The notes: a model not told the origin generated them from the sequence alone. Shown: positions 11,893 to 25,200, counted from the first letter of the stretch. The stretch is DNA of 64,000 nucleotides from Cristatella mucedo (GCA_009760855.2 WPIO01000001.1:13769001-13833000); one strand, 5' to 3'. Numbers and translations are program-made.

Positions 11893-12057
11893 ACCAGCTG
11901 ATTTAACAGCTTCTTTTTGTATATCGGCAGAAGAGCCTTAAAGGCTATCACTACTGCTTGTGGTGGCAATAAAGGATCGCCCATTACATGACCAGAACAT
12001 ACGACCTCGGGACCGAGGTCGTAAAAAGCAGCCACCTTACCTAGTGGGCCATCACAG
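11893..12057 (-). mobile_element. SINE1 copy (tRNA-derived)
   Basis: On the - strand it has a tRNA-like head with CACTAGGTAAGGTGG (A box region). It also has the perfect palindrome ACGACCTCGG-GA-CCGAGGTCGT, the cgatcctttattgcc body and the AGCTGTTAAATCAGCT end. Confidence 0.8.
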
Positions 12058-14004
12058 CATATCAAATATCCGAACGACCACGATCGATGCATAGTTCCAC
12101 ACATCAGCCAGGTGAGCAGGACGATCTGTTTTTCCCAACTGCATTACAGGTACTTCCATAGAAGCTCAGATATGTAGCTGTCGGAAACCTTACTTAGCCA
12201 GTCTTGAAATCCCAGGAAGAGCCACATAGTGGCATATGAGGCCCTCTACTCGGCAGAATAGCTTGGCAAAGCTCAGCAGCAATGGACAAAGTGCTACCTA
12301 CAGTGTCCATCAGGCAGCTACAACTCAAAATGAGCTGGTAAACTAACACAATCTCTTCGTTCACTTTGCTTTGCAAAGGTGTCACATAGGTTGTAGGAAA
12401 TGATCACCGAAAGGGAATGCTTGAAAAATGGCTAAATTGGTTTTAGGTCTACAATTGCAAAGCTGATGCTGTACTGTCTTCGTGGACACTGGAACAGTTC
12501 TTGAGCATAACAGGTAAGTTATTCTTCTTCGTACCATACCCATGTGCTTTGGCATGTGTATGGTCACTGCAGTTACAAGAACGGTGATGCCAAACTCACT
12601 CAGTAATATAAAATGCAGCTGCATATTTGCTGCTAAAAAAAAACGAAATCCCTTCCTGGGAACATCACGTAAGTGGAGAAGAAGCATACACAATAATTAG
12701 TGGTAATAACAAACAGCAATAATAATGACAAACATTCAGCACAAGGGCATGCCAAGAACAAAACGACAACACATCGTGAAGCTGATTAAAATAGCAGACC
12801 GTGCAAGCTTCACTGTTAATCGGTCTTCAACGGAAGAAGCCTGCACCGAGCATATTACTCCGGGCTATACGGATAATCTTTCTGGCTGAAGCTGCCCTTG
12901 GTCTACGATGCCGGGACGACAGGCACCAACCTGAGGCCCTTTGCTACACCGAAGAAGGGTACACGTGACGACAATTATTGCAAAAGGCAAAAACCTTGCC
13001 AACCAAGGTATCTTTCGGGGTGGCTACTTCTTGAAAGCATTTACAAGTTGCAAACACACCCCAAACAGCTGCACAAACACGCCCACTTAACAAAAACCTA
13101 CAGGGGACCGGTTTTGTGGACTGAGAATCTAGAGTGCACTTTTACCTGACTAAAAGCCAAGAACGTTCGTAAGCTGTCGTAAAAGTGTCGTAATGAACAT
13201 AACTGTTTCAGGACTCGAAACCACGAACTGGATAGTGAAGTAGGGAGCATGGTACCCCTGAGCTAAAGACTGGGAAGGGGAAGTTAACATAAACTGATTC
13301 AACAGCCTAATCTACTAGCAGTAAAAGTGCCCTATCAGCTATCAACCTGCTTGCAACATGCAACAGAGGATTGCCTCCTTCAGGACTTAAACCCACGACA
13401 AGCGGCGAGAAGTCTATCTTGCTGCTGGGCTAAGACCCGATAGGGGTGAAGGATAAGTCCAGTTGGTGCATACATCTATTTACAAAATTGGCAAGGGACA
13501 TTGGATCATCAGGTGCCAGATCTCTGATGGAGGACTCTGTGGTAATAAGGTGACTTCAATCACATTTCAACGGCAGCTCAAGTGTAATTAACTCAAGTGG
13601 GTATGAGAGCCATCTGGTGGCCCAGCCCATTCTAGATTTACATCCAATAAAGCACCTGCAAGACTGGCAAGGAAGAAGCATCAAGTCTAGAGATTTATCT
13701 GTCGAGGACTTCGTGGGATGAAAAGAGGCTATCTAGAAAAAAATAATTCACGACGACTGCCGAAGCTAGTGAGGCCAAAGGCTTATCAAATACAAAAAAG
13801 TACTAAAAACACGAAAAGAATTTATCAAGTACAAAAAGGTGGTTGACATGTATTAATCTTAACATACTGCTATATATGGAAGCACGTACACGAGATCTTA
13901 ATACACCTCTGAACACAGCTTAATGTGTTGTATGTATTCTATGCTTTTTGCAAGCTATAGTATAAATATACCAGAGAAAGCCGGTGATATTTCTCCGGCT
14001 TAAT
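12058..14004. other. Intergenic stretch, no gene recognised
   Basis: A region near 13370-13430 resembles a decayed SINE1 head on the - strand. The remaining open frames carry no motif. I see no RNA gene. Confidence 0.4.
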
Positions 14005-14300
14005 ACATAATAATAATAATACTAATGCACTTGATAAAGCGCCCTCAGAGAACTCAATCTCTTTCTAGGCGCTTAACACTTGCTGCAAAGGGAAACGCGA
14101 TTGAATAGTGAGTAATATCATGCTCGATAAACAACATAAATAACATGGCATGTCACCCCTAACCATGTTATTCATGTTGTTTATCAAGCATGATATTACT
14201 CGCCATTCAATCACGGTTTCCCTCTGCAGCAAATGTAAAGCACCTAGAAAGAGATTGAGTTCTCTGAGGGGGATTTATCAAGTGCATTATTATTATTAGA
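14005..14300. repeat. Palindromic pair of LINE 3' tails
   Basis: Two LINE 3' tails of about 143 bp each face outward, one on the - strand (about 14005-14146) and one on the + strand (about 14158-14300). They are separated by about 11 bases. The arms match almost perfectly near the centre and less well outward. Each outer end is the family's (ATT)n/(AAT)n run. The unit resembles a foldback element. Confidence 0.85.
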
Positions 14301-14476
14301 GGACTAGCATGAACTAGTGAGGATCAATTAAAAAATGTAAACCACTCATGCTACTTAAATGAAAACTTTCTTTTCGAATATGTGTTGTGTGCGTGTATTG
14401 CTAAACAGCAAACGACTTGGAGCACTCGGAACACAACCGAACTCAACAACGTTTAATCAACAACTCTTCCCTGCAG

Positions 14477-14632
14477 ACGTTAATGCTAACGGAGCTTCCC
14501 GGTAGTCTACGCCCAGGAACGCCGAGCTCCAGGGCCGTCGCTAGCACTAGCAGCAGGAACGCTGCGCCTCGATTAGTCAGTCAAGGTCGGGTGGCCACCA
14601 CCCAGCCTAGTACCCTAGACGACATTAATTAG
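14477..14632 (+). CDS. Possible 3'-terminal coding exon, unidentified
   Basis: A strong acceptor (CAACTCTTCCCTGCAG) precedes 51 codons in phase 0. They start TLMLTELPGSLRPGTPSSR, are rich in Ser, Thr, Ala and Arg, and end STLDDIN and TAG. An AATAAA lies 75 bases downstream. The acceptor, stop and poly(A) signal together suggest a last exon, but no upstream partner was found and no family is recognised. Confidence 0.33.
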   Translation, partial: TLMLTELPGSLRPGTPSSRAVASTSSRNAAPRLVSQGRVATTQPSTLDDIN

Positions 14633-14706
14633 GCTCGGCACTATCACAGGCTGGGGTATGCATTCTCTATTACGATCTCAACATATGCCTGAACAATTAA
14701 TTAAAG

Positions 14707-14712
14707 AATAAA
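14707..14712 (+). terminator. AATAAA poly(A) signal candidate
   Basis: An AATAAA 75 bases after the stop of the possible terminal exon at 14477-14632. Confidence 0.35.
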
Positions 14713-14833
14713 GACGTTCCACACAGAGGGAGAGAGTCTCTACACCAGTTACACACATTATTACAGTGGTGTGCGGGTACAATTAATTCAAATGGCCGTG
14801 TAGTGCTGAGGTACTTCAAATTCAAAAAAGCCT

Positions 14834-14986
14834 GGCTGATTTAACAGCCTCATTTATATAGCAGCAGAAGAGCTTTTACGGCTATCACTACGGCTTGCAA
14901 TAAGCGATAAAGCATCACCCATTGCAAAACTTGAACCCACGACCTCGGTGGAGAAGAGCAAGTCCCTTACCTCCTGGCTTAGACAC
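14834..14986 (-). mobile_element. SINE1 copy (tRNA-derived)
   Basis: It shows the family 3' end, the body with the GGTGATGCTTTATCGC block, and a B-box-like GTGGGTTCAAGTT on the - strand. Confidence 0.75.
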
Positions 14987-15041
14987 AAGAGCAAAAATAT
15001 CTACTCTACCAAGACTCGAATCTGAAATCTTCTGGTGTATG

Positions 15042-15211
15042 GTGAGCCGTGATGGCACACTAGGTAAGGCGGTTGCTTTCACGACCTCGGGACCGAGGTC
15101 GTGGGTTCGATTCCTGCAGTGGGCGATCCTTTATCGCCACTGCAAGCAGTGGTGATAGCCGTAAAGGCTCTTCTGTCGCTAGACAAAAAGAGGCTGTTTA
15201 ATCAGCTAGGA
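15042..15211 (+). mobile_element. SINE1 copy, near-consensus
   Basis: The best-preserved copy. The head is GCCGTGATGGCACACTAGG with TAAGGCGG (A box), then the 22-base variable-arm palindrome and GGGTTCGATTCC (B box). The body is cgatcctttatcgccactgc. The 3' end is AGAGGCTGTTTAATCAGCTA followed by a T run. The head resembles a type II (Ser/Leu) tRNA. Confidence 0.88.
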
Positions 15212-16489
15212 TTTTTTTTTTAGTCAGATGCCTTATCCATTGGGCCATAGACCTGTCTTAAAATGCAAGTGGCTATGGAGATGCCTGGCACAAAACACTG
15301 CCTTCACTATGCTAACGGGATAAGGCAGTTGCTGCAACCAACATGCCTATAACTTGAGTATGTAAATTACCGCTTGAGCTTAACGACTTTACCATACACT
15401 ACAAACTCCAGAAATATATGACAACTGGTTAGATAGCAAGGGGAACTGGATAGGGTCGGCCAGGCAAGATGGACGCCTGGGGTGAGCAGCTCATTAAGAT
15501 GACATAAAGAGGACTGCCTAATTTAAGGTCAAGGTGAGGTCATACGTAGGCACTAAGTGGTTGAAAGCCTCTGCTGATTGGCAGTCCAAAAAAAAAGTTT
15601 GCCTCCCGACCACTACCAAGTGGATTATTGGAATTCTGTTTCGTGGATGCATGACAGTAAGTTCATGACAATTTGGTAATGAAAAGCGTCCTAAAATGAT
15701 TAGCCGCATACCTTTATCCGACTGAAACTCCGGTGGGGGCCCCCTGGCTGCAACAAAAGTGTAGCCGATGTGCATTACATTGATGAATTACAGGCCAACA
15801 GATATAACTTCAAGTGGTACACTAAAATAGATCAGTAAGAGCAAACAGGCTGCTTGAGGTCACTCTACTTGGCAGCAAGGCAATGATCCTCCCCCTAAGC
15901 ACAAGGCTGGTCACTCAAATAATTTTTTGGATAATCCTAAATCTGAACCCAATAGAACATTTATAACACGATATCAACATACAAGGTGAGACGAGATGCT
16001 CGGCCTCGACCTGCAGCTGACCTGTCAGATACAATTTAAGCATTTTGGAACAATAATACAATAGTGAAGAAAGCAATTACACTTGTGACCCTCTATGCCA
16101 GAGCTGCTACAAAAAGTAATAAAGAACCCTAATGGATCAGCATCTTAAGGCACACGTCTGTAAATGAATAATATTTTTCATGCTGTGTGCCTTGGATCAT
16201 AGGAAAACTATTTACCGGCTGGAGTAGCAGCCATAGCAGCAGTAGCCATATTGTGCAGTGAGGATTGTTTTGGTGAGTGAGTATTTATATATCAGCTAGA
16301 CTAATGGTTTTTACCACAGGTTATATGCTACTACCGTTGATGGTGGCTAAAACTGCTCTAGCAAAGTGGCTTTTAAGGCCAACTCTAACAAACCGTAAGC
16401 AAGCAGCTCCACAAGAAGAAGACTGAATGTCAAAGTATTTGCAGGCCAGCAGATGAGACCCACGATGTACAGATGCTCTAGGATATAAA

Positions 16490-16641
16490 TATAATTCATT
16501 TATATAGCACCCTAAAAGAACTTAATCTCTATTCAGGTGCTTCACGTAAGCCACGGGGCTCGAGCCCACGTCCTTGGTCATCCAAACATTCACCTTGACC
16601 TTGGTTAGACTTAAGCATCTTAACCACTCGGCCGAACCAGC
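16490..16641 (-). mobile_element. SINE2 copy (tRNA-derived, LINE-like tail)
   Basis: On the - strand it has a tRNA-like head (GGCCGAGTGGTTAAGATGC) and B box (GGGCTCGAGCCC). The tail GCACCTGAATAGAGATTAAG and TTCTTTTAGGGTGC is shared with the LINE family. Confidence 0.8.
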
Positions 16642-17119
16642 ACAGCACGATATGAGCTTCCTTAAGGACTTGAACACTTGAAGATGCCCACAGATGTAGC
16701 CTGAAGATGCCCGGACACCCACACCGTCTAGGCTTTACGGTCAGCACGAGTCTTACGGAATCGTATTGTTTAGTACATAAGCAGCAGAAGTCTGTGAGCA
16801 GAACAGCCGAGCCCCGCATAAGCAAGAGTAACCCTTAAACTATGATGGGCACGGATTCTGGGAGCTATATATAAGCCTATTCAGAGAATAGTGGCATTGA
16901 TTCGAGGGCATCCCCACAATTAGGCACGGCTCCGGTTGTGCAGGGTCATTAAGCACTAATCGTAAGCTAACGGCAAGGTCAGTGCCCGAGGTTGTCTCGG
17001 TCACTGTAACGAGAGTGGAGCATGCTAGATTTGGAGCTAAGGCAATATCGTGTTAGTTAAATGCACCCACACTGGTGCCACAAGACGGCAGTGAATGGCT
17101 GAAGGTGCACACGAACTGA

Positions 17120-17246
17120 TTTGCTCGCTCTTCACGACCTAGATCGTTGGTTGGAGCCCTGTAATGGACAATCCTTCATTGCCCACTGCAAATGGTGGAG
17201 ACAGCCGCTCTTATGCTGCAATATAAATTAAGGCCATTAAATCACA
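17120..17246 (+). mobile_element. Degenerate SINE1 copy
   Basis: A recognisable TTCACGACCTAGATCGTTGG segment, the TGGACAATCCTTCATTGCCC body and a worn 3' end. Confidence 0.55.
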
Positions 17247-17847
17247 CAGCCTTTACGTTGCTCATATATTTGCCAACAACTGCACAATATGAGTTGGTAC
17301 CCACATCATCCCTCTAACAGCAGTGCAAGTGCGACTAAAGCCAGTGGTCCTGCTCTTTTTCTATTGCTTTAGAAAGGAGATTATAGGACGAAATTCGTGG
17401 AAGTGCATGCAAAAGCAGAAGATACACGCGAAGTGGGAATCGAAAATTTATATTGAGTTTCCGGAGCCACGGCAGTATATACAAATAGCTTAGCACGGGT
17501 AAAACGTGCAGAGCTCCATTGTTTGAGACCTTCGAGCGGAAGGATCAGTCTTGATGAATCTACCCTCGCTATTGCAGATAGTTGAGATTCTTTAAGCTCA
17601 TTTGAAGCTCCTATTCAATGCTCATCGAATACCGTGACTGTCGATCCATTTACCGTGGAGCGACAGTGTCCAACCACCCATTTTCGGAGCTAATCTAGGT
17701 GCTCCTCGCTAAAACGATTAGTTGTGGGAGGTCGCAGGTTAAGTTCAAAAGACGAGAAGACACCATTTTTCTTCTCTGAAGCACTCGAACCCTCTCAATG
17801 GATGCCGGAGCTTCCAAATGGCAAATGTAATACGATTGCAATATAAT

Positions 17848-18690
17848 AATAACAGTAATGCACTTGATAAAGTGCCCTCTGAGAACTCAATCTCTCTCTA
17901 GGTGCTTTACATTTGCTGCGAAGGGAAATGCAATTGAATGGTGAGTAATATCATGCTTGATAAACAAACAAAATGAATAACATGGTTAGGGGTGACATGC
18001 ACAGGGTCAGCATGCAAATGTGGTTAGTGGCAGCATGCACAGTGTCAGCACGCATTAGCACATCAAGGACGAATCACAGGGACCCACTAAATGCTGTCCT
18101 AAATAGGTGTTTTTAGGTTCTTTTTAAATGTGGTCAAGTCAGATGATGTTCTGACGCAGGTCGGGAGGGAGTTCCTGGCTTTGGGAGCATACGAACTAAA
18201 CGCACGGTCTCCAAAGGATTTGAGGTTTGTACGAGGTATTTGTACACTGTTTGATTAAGAAAAGCGGGTGGTACGATGCTTGGCCTGATGGGGGAGTATA
18301 TCTGACAGATAGGCTGGGGCCAAAGAATGAAGTGACCTAAAAGTGAGCAGCAAAACCTCGAAGTCAATCCGTTGCTTGACTGGTAGCCAGTGCAGGTCGG
18401 CGAGAAGTGTGTGTAATGTGGCAACTGCGACGCTCACGAAAGACAAGCCTAGCTGCGGAGTTTTGCACCAGCTGCAATCGCCTGATCGCACATGCTGGTT
18501 GGCCAGTAAGCAGTGAGTTGCAGAAGTCGAAACGGGATGTAACGAATGCATGGACCAACTTGGACGTGGTATCCTTATCTAAACAAGCATGAATTTAGCA
18601 TGTTATGAAGCTGAAAATTGGCAGATTTGACTGTGGAGCTGATATGGTCGTCTAACGAGAGGTCGCTTTGGAATATTGCGTCGGCTATCG
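17848..18690 (-). mobile_element. 5'-truncated CR1/L2-type LINE
   Basis: The copy is on the - strand. Its (ATT)n tail and hairpin lie at the low-coordinate end, followed by the reverse-transcriptase C-terminal segment ([16 protein letters not shown], then [17 protein letters not shown] across frames). Internal frameshifts mark it as inactive. Confidence 0.85.
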
Positions 18691-19279
18691 TTCGTAAGCG
18701 AAGTGTTCTACCCAACCACCAGTTTTGCTAAATTCCAACATCATAGTGCATAAGGGCCGCAGCAGTGCATGCGACGGAGAGTCAAACGGGCTAGGTGGCC
18801 ACAGCAGCACCAGACCCGGCGGTCAATCAAGAGGAAACTTGAATCGGTTAAAGCTGGCAGAAGCATCGTTGGCAGCCGGGTAACGCCTCAACAAATAAGC
18901 ACGGACAACGCACACTAAAAGCAAGAAAAACATGTATTGAATTGAAAAAATACTGAACATCTAAGCCTAACTTCACAAAGACAAACGAAACGCAAATGGG
19001 CGGTGGTCAGGCGTACACTTACGGTTGAGGGTGCAAGCCGGCAGGCACGCGCTTAGATTTATTACAACAGCGCACGTGAAGCGGTAACAGCAGCTCAGAG
19101 AAAAGAGCCGAGTATCTCAGATACAGCATATATTTCTAAAAGTCAATTTTTTCAGAGCTAAAAACATTAATTTTTTCTGAGTATAAATTTACCGTAAGCG
19201 AACGTGAGCGCAACTCGAAAGAGCCGAAGTGTCAACTGAGTCTACTCAATCGCAGCGCGGGAGCGGTGACCGAGTGTCC

Positions 19280-22200
19280 ATGGCCGGCGAAGCAAACTTC
19301 GTTGCGACTCATCGAGTGACTGAGCCTATGCTGCGAAATTTTGTAGGGAAGCGAGTGGCGCTCCTGGGATATGGATGCGAGGTATGCTGTTCCTAGGGCC
19401 CCTATTTCGTTGAATTCCTCCTATCAGACAAACTGCACCTCCACCGCCTGGTGCTTTTTAGTGTCGATGCTTCGTGCTCGCCGTTCATATGGCTGGTTAC
19501 CTCGTATGTCGGATAGTCACGAGTTCTTCGCAGCCGCTTAGCTACCGGGACTGGTCCTACCTCGACGCTTGTTGAGCACTCGTCGTCTAGGATAGCAAGC
19601 GAATGTACACACTGATCGTTTTCCTCTCTGCCTCGAATTGTGTGCTTGGTTAAAACCGATGGCGTGCGCTAAAAAACCGGTCAAAGCCACCTAGGGTGCC
19701 AGGCTAAGCGTTCCGAGTTCTGAATGCATTTCATTCGATTGCGGACGTGGGTCGCCGGCCAAGACCTTTAATAATAATAATATTACATTTGTTATAGTGC
19801 CCTCAGAGAACTCAGTGTCTTGATAGACGCTCCACATTTGCTGCAAAGGAAGCATGATCGAATGATTAGTTGGAGCATGCTCAATGACAACAAGCAGAAC
19901 TGGTTAGAGGTGACTGCACACGGTCAGCATGCAAATATGGTTATTGGCAGCATGCAAAGTGGCAGCACGCATGAGCACACAAAGGATGAATCCAATGGAC
20001 CCACTAAATGCCTTTGAGGTATAGGCGTGGGACCTCCTAGCAGCTGGTTACCGGAGCAAGTCTAGGCTACTCTCCATAGCAGTGGTCTGTCGCATAGCAT
20101 AGTCTGGCAAATCACCCAACCTGTTTTTAAAATAGCTGCCCTTCTCACTCGTGACTACCTTTGATGCTGAATTGGAGATGGTGTAAATTCAACTTGATGA
20201 TACCAAGCTCAGTAAACAGTGTGTACTAAAAACGTATTTTTTTATTACAATTAGCATTTAAAACCGTAGGGTGGCTCCACCCTTTGGGTGGAGCCAGCAG
20301 GCTCTGGCTACTTATGATAGCAGGGAAGCTGACTCGGGTACAATTCGACCTGAATTTAAGCATTTTAATTTAATTGTCCCTGAATTGATGCGAAATGCTT
20401 GTGACTACCAAATTTGTTCTTGGCAAGTAAAGTAAATTTCGGCTGATCCAACAGCCCCATTTCCATAGCAGCAGAGGCAGAGCCAGGATTTTTTGTCTAG
20501 GGGCACACCTGCAATATTTGTATGTAGTGGGCAAGACACGAGAGATTTTCATGTAGGGGCAAGACCCGCAAATAATGGAAAATTATACTGCACAATAGTA
20601 ATGTTCATTCGATAGGAACTTGGGGGCTGCTCATCGAGTTGAAGTAGGTCATAGTTTCGTCGTTGGTATAGTGGGGCCCTAAGAAAAGGAGGCAGCTCAG
20701 GTCGGTGTCCCAATGGGGGCAAATGCCCCCTGGCTCTGCCGATGCATAGCAGCAGAAGGGTCTTTTCGGTTGCCACCCTGTACGCCCCAGGCAATTAAGG
20801 ATATCTGCTGCAAGACTCGAACCCACAACCTGGGTCGTGAAGTGCAGCACCTTACTCTCTAGCCAAGATGAGATGTTGTTGATGTTGTATCTATAAGTGC
20901 TATGGCAAAAAGCCTTTTTTTTTAAAGAAGTCGTTCTTTGCTGATCAATCTGACTAGCTGGCACACACCTTATTTGATAGTTTTAGTGTGGCCCCTCGAA
21001 ACCCGAGGAATTCGAAAAACGACCAAGTCGTGGTGTAATAATGAAGTATTATTAAGTCTATCGGTGGATTATTGGCCTGACTCGTTTTGTAGTTCATCTA
21101 GCCTTGTACAAGCTACATCTTTTGGCATACTTTCAAGATCTGAGTACCATATTCTCACTTACTCTTGGGCCATTGTCGGAGCTGCTTGTATCACTTTAAA
21201 TATAAGTTGTGTTGTATCTCCATTGAGGTTTTTTAGCATTTCAAAAGCTTTGCATCATCTGTAAGTTTATGATATTACATGCAATTGCACATTAGCAGGC
21301 AAACGACAAGGGTCAAGAGTCAGTTATTGGTTCACAAGTTAGGTTGAGGTTTCTTTGGGCCCAGCAATGCAGACTGGAGTTTCTCAAATTTTGTTCTGCA
21401 GTTTAAATCAAATTTTTTTCTTAGAGAATCAAGAACCCATTTAGTGATTTTGTGGGAGGCACTACTTGTTAAGCGCTGCCTCACAGTTGCTTAATATACA
21501 GGATGTTTCTTGCCTTCTTTAGAGCATATCCTCAATGCAAGTCTTAAGCACCATAATGCTCCTGATGCATCATGCAACACTACACTTAGTGCTTAACCAG
21601 TCCATCACTAACTGAACGTTTGTTCTTTTACTTACTGTACTGTTTAGTCAAGTGTGCTAATGTTTTGTAGGCAGATTCGTCTTCACTCAGGTTCAAGATT
21701 AAGCAAGACGGCAAACCAGTGAGGGTGCAGCTATCAGAACCGGTACGCCCCGAGTTCCATAATTTTTGTTTTTACATCTTCATTTCAAAGGAATAAGATT
21801 GGATACATGCATCATTAGTTCCAGACTTAGATTTGTTATTTTGGCATTTTGGAACGAACTGTTTGCATTATAAATGTTAAAACGATTGGGGGCATTACGT
21901 GCCAGAGTGTGACGTCATTTGATAGCTCTCATATTTAAGGATGCCTGTTCGAGACTTCTAGGTGATACATGAGTCTCTTGAAGTTTTGTGGCTGGTCCCA
22001 TCTACTTGTCAGAAACCAGAAAAACAGTTATTTTGTACTTATTGTTAAACCTAAACATGTATACACATAATAATGATAATAGTAATACAACATTTGTACA
22101 ATGCCCTCATGAACTTATAATCTCTTTCTAGGTAGTTTACATATGCTGTAAGGGAAGCGTGTCAATATGGTTAGTAATAACATGCAACGTCCGAGTAATC

Positions 22201-25200
22201 TCGGTCAGCAAACCATTGTGTAAACAGTAGACGAGCATTGTTTGCAGTGACTGCTGTACATCCTGGTGTAGAGTGGTGGTTACAATAAATAATGTAAGTT
22301 GCACCAGTGAAGTCCTTTTCCTGATCACGTTGGTGTGCATACCTTGACCCAGGAGACTACCTCCGTGTGGACTAATTAATCATACCCATTTGAGTCATGT
22401 TAAGACATAGTACAACTCTAATTTCAGTTTACTGGATGTTATGGGAGCAGGACTGGCAAGTAGTTAAAAGTCTCTCATACTAACGCGACTTGGCAGGAGC
22501 TTCTTAGCGTATCTTCGATGCTGCATAGCTTTTCTCAAACTTTAGGTAAAACCCTTTTTTTGACTATGCTGCAAGTAGTAAGAATTTTGCACACTGTATG
22601 TACTAGCTGTTTTCTTCATTTCGCACGATGATACCTATCGATGTTTTATATCTTCAGTGGTGAGCTATTTAGCTTTTGCATCTACTGGGAATAGAAGGGT
22701 TAATGGTTTATTCACTAGACTCACGCTATGTATCAAAATCAGGCGGTCATTCGTCTAGTAATTCTAGCCCCACCGGTTGCAACCAACACTTCGTTATGCA
22801 GTGGATGTTCGTGTTTTTGCTTTAATGAGCTCTTTCATTTTGGTGTCTGCAGAAGACTATTCGTGTAGCCTGTGTACACAATCTGGCTGTTCTGATCCAA
22901 AATGACCTTTCACCAGATGACCACCTCAGCAGCACAGTCAAATCTGCCCACTTCCAGCTCAATAACCTTCTGGAAGTTCGGTTTTGCTTTGGTAAGGATA
23001 CCACAGCCAGGCTGGTCCATTAATTACCAACGTACCCAAACTTCCGAAACTCACCACTTGCAGATATTCTGACCCGTACAATAGGGCACTTACAGTTGGT
23101 GCAAGACTCTGCAACTGCCATATTGCGCTATTCTCACTGACCTGTACTGGCTCCCTGTCAGACAGATATCAAATTCAAGGTCCTGTCACTCACTACTAGG
23201 TCCCTTAATAATAATGATACATTTGTATAGCATCTTCATATAACTTAATCTCTTTCTGGGCACTTTACAGATGCTGTAAAGGAAACATTCTCTTGCTCCG
23301 GCCAACCGATCCAAAATACTTCCTAATCAGGTTTTGCCTACCCGCTATTATAACTAATCTAGTTTAGCTATGCCTATAATAAACCTCAAATCCTGTGGAG
23401 ACCGTGCCTTCAGTTCATATGATCTCAAAGCCTGTGTCACTACGAACTGATGCCACACCTCCTCTTAAATTGAATGTAAAAATAATCTAAAACCGATCTG
23501 TTTTATCACAGCATCTGTTCCGTTTGTGTGAATTGACCTTTACTTGAATATGTGTGCTGAAGTTGTGCTTGTTTTCACTGTGTTCACTAACCAATTGACT
23601 TGCTTCCTTCCCGGCTTAAAGTGCTCAGAAAGTTATTTAATAGACTTAAGACGCCTAGAAAGTCGTTCAATACTCCTAGGATGCTATGCAAGTGTATAGT
23701 ATTGCTATTAAGGACCTTCAGCTCGGTGGCTAGCACTTTCAGGTTTCTTGTTTATCTTCTTATCTGCTTAAAAAATGTGATTCCTAATGTCTGTGTTGCA
23801 ATTGAGCATGGTGAACAGCTTTGGGTATGGAAAGCTTGGAGGTGTCGTAGCTGCTGCCAAAAGCCTATTTTGGCTAGGGTTGTTTATTTATAAATGACTT
23901 AATGTTTGTAAGTTATTACCTCAATAATTGGTCGATCTCATGACATTTTTACAACGGCACCTACTGTTGTGTGTGTGCTCGCATTTGACTTGTTAGGTTG
24001 ATTTAGTGCAGGTATTCTTACGACAATGTTGCTCTGCCCAAGTGTGCATTTGTATGGAGTTAGCCGGGCATTAAAAACATTTTTGTTTTCTGCTACAGCT
24101 AAATATATACGTCGAACAAATTCTAATGGAAGTGTACGGCGTCGTGTTGAATGACTTGTCAATCAAAGCTGATTCATATATAGAACTCCCCAAGCAAGCT
24201 GCATCAACGTTCAGTAAGTGCACTTTGTTAGGGTTACCGTTAACAAGCCTGCACGTTTTACAACATAGTCGTGACGTTACGTCACACAGGTCATCCAAGC
24301 AGTTGGACAATTTGAGATGCTGTACACTGCGAGGACAGTTTTGCCAATGTACATTCTTGTGAGGACGTTGCTTAAGCAGTCTGCCGGTTGCGATTGCATC
24401 CTAGTATGCAAGGTATTGTAACGTGCAGGGTAGTATAATCTGACAATTGCAAATTGGCTGTGATTAACTCTGGGGATATTCTGCAGTCAGTAAATACTGT
24501 CTTCAAAATACGAAGCAACAGTTCTGCATGCATAAGAAAGCTCTCTGAACCATTTGCCACCCCCGTGGTTAGAAAATGACGTGGGAAGTTGCACAGACAC
24601 AACTGTCATTTCTGCTGCCTACAGCGGCAGCGCAAAAGTTTTTGCACCCTGAGGATCAAGATATGACCTCGAATATTTTTTTAATGTAATGCGGGCCAAC
24701 AATATTTTACCAGAAGATTGGCATGAGTTAGCAACATCCATAACAAATCGTGCATGCTGCCCCTTAGGTTCCTTACCATGTGCAGAAAAACGTGAACAAT
24801 TACCGTTTTAGGGGGTGTGGAGCAATTTCGGGTTTCTGATATAGTCGTCTTCTTCGAAAGGCATTATTTTGTAGTACCGTCTGAGCACTGTGAAGCAAGA
24901 TGTACTGAATGCACCAAGTATCCCTCTTTAAATGCATATCTGAACAACCGTGTTGAGGATTATCTCAGCAATCATTCAGGGTGTGAAGCATTGTATTTTG
25001 AGCATGCACAACCATAATCTGACTCACAGAATGATATAAAAATTGATGTAGAATAAAAAAACTACTTAAAGCCATTTTTTGATCAACGAGGAATTCAATA
25101 ATTCTTTTAAATTATTTCCTTTGTTCCTTCTCACAATCTCACTAAAAACTTTTTAATACATGCAGATCGCTGTGATTTTGGCAGACGAAGCTTCCTATGG

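Larger units (their letters stand above)
15212..17847. other. Intergenic stretch with scattered SINEs, no gene recognised
   Basis: Apart from a SINE2 copy at 16490-16641 and a decayed SINE1 at 17120-17246, I see no supported exon or RNA gene. Confidence 0.4.

Noticed and set aside
15042-15130. A functional tRNA gene
   Set aside because: The A and B boxes are present, but the sequence is the head of the repeated SINE1 and lacks a proper acceptor stem.
24817-25017. 66-codon frame with several cysteines in RPA3 intron 3
   Set aside because: No splice sites, ATG or family motif supports it.
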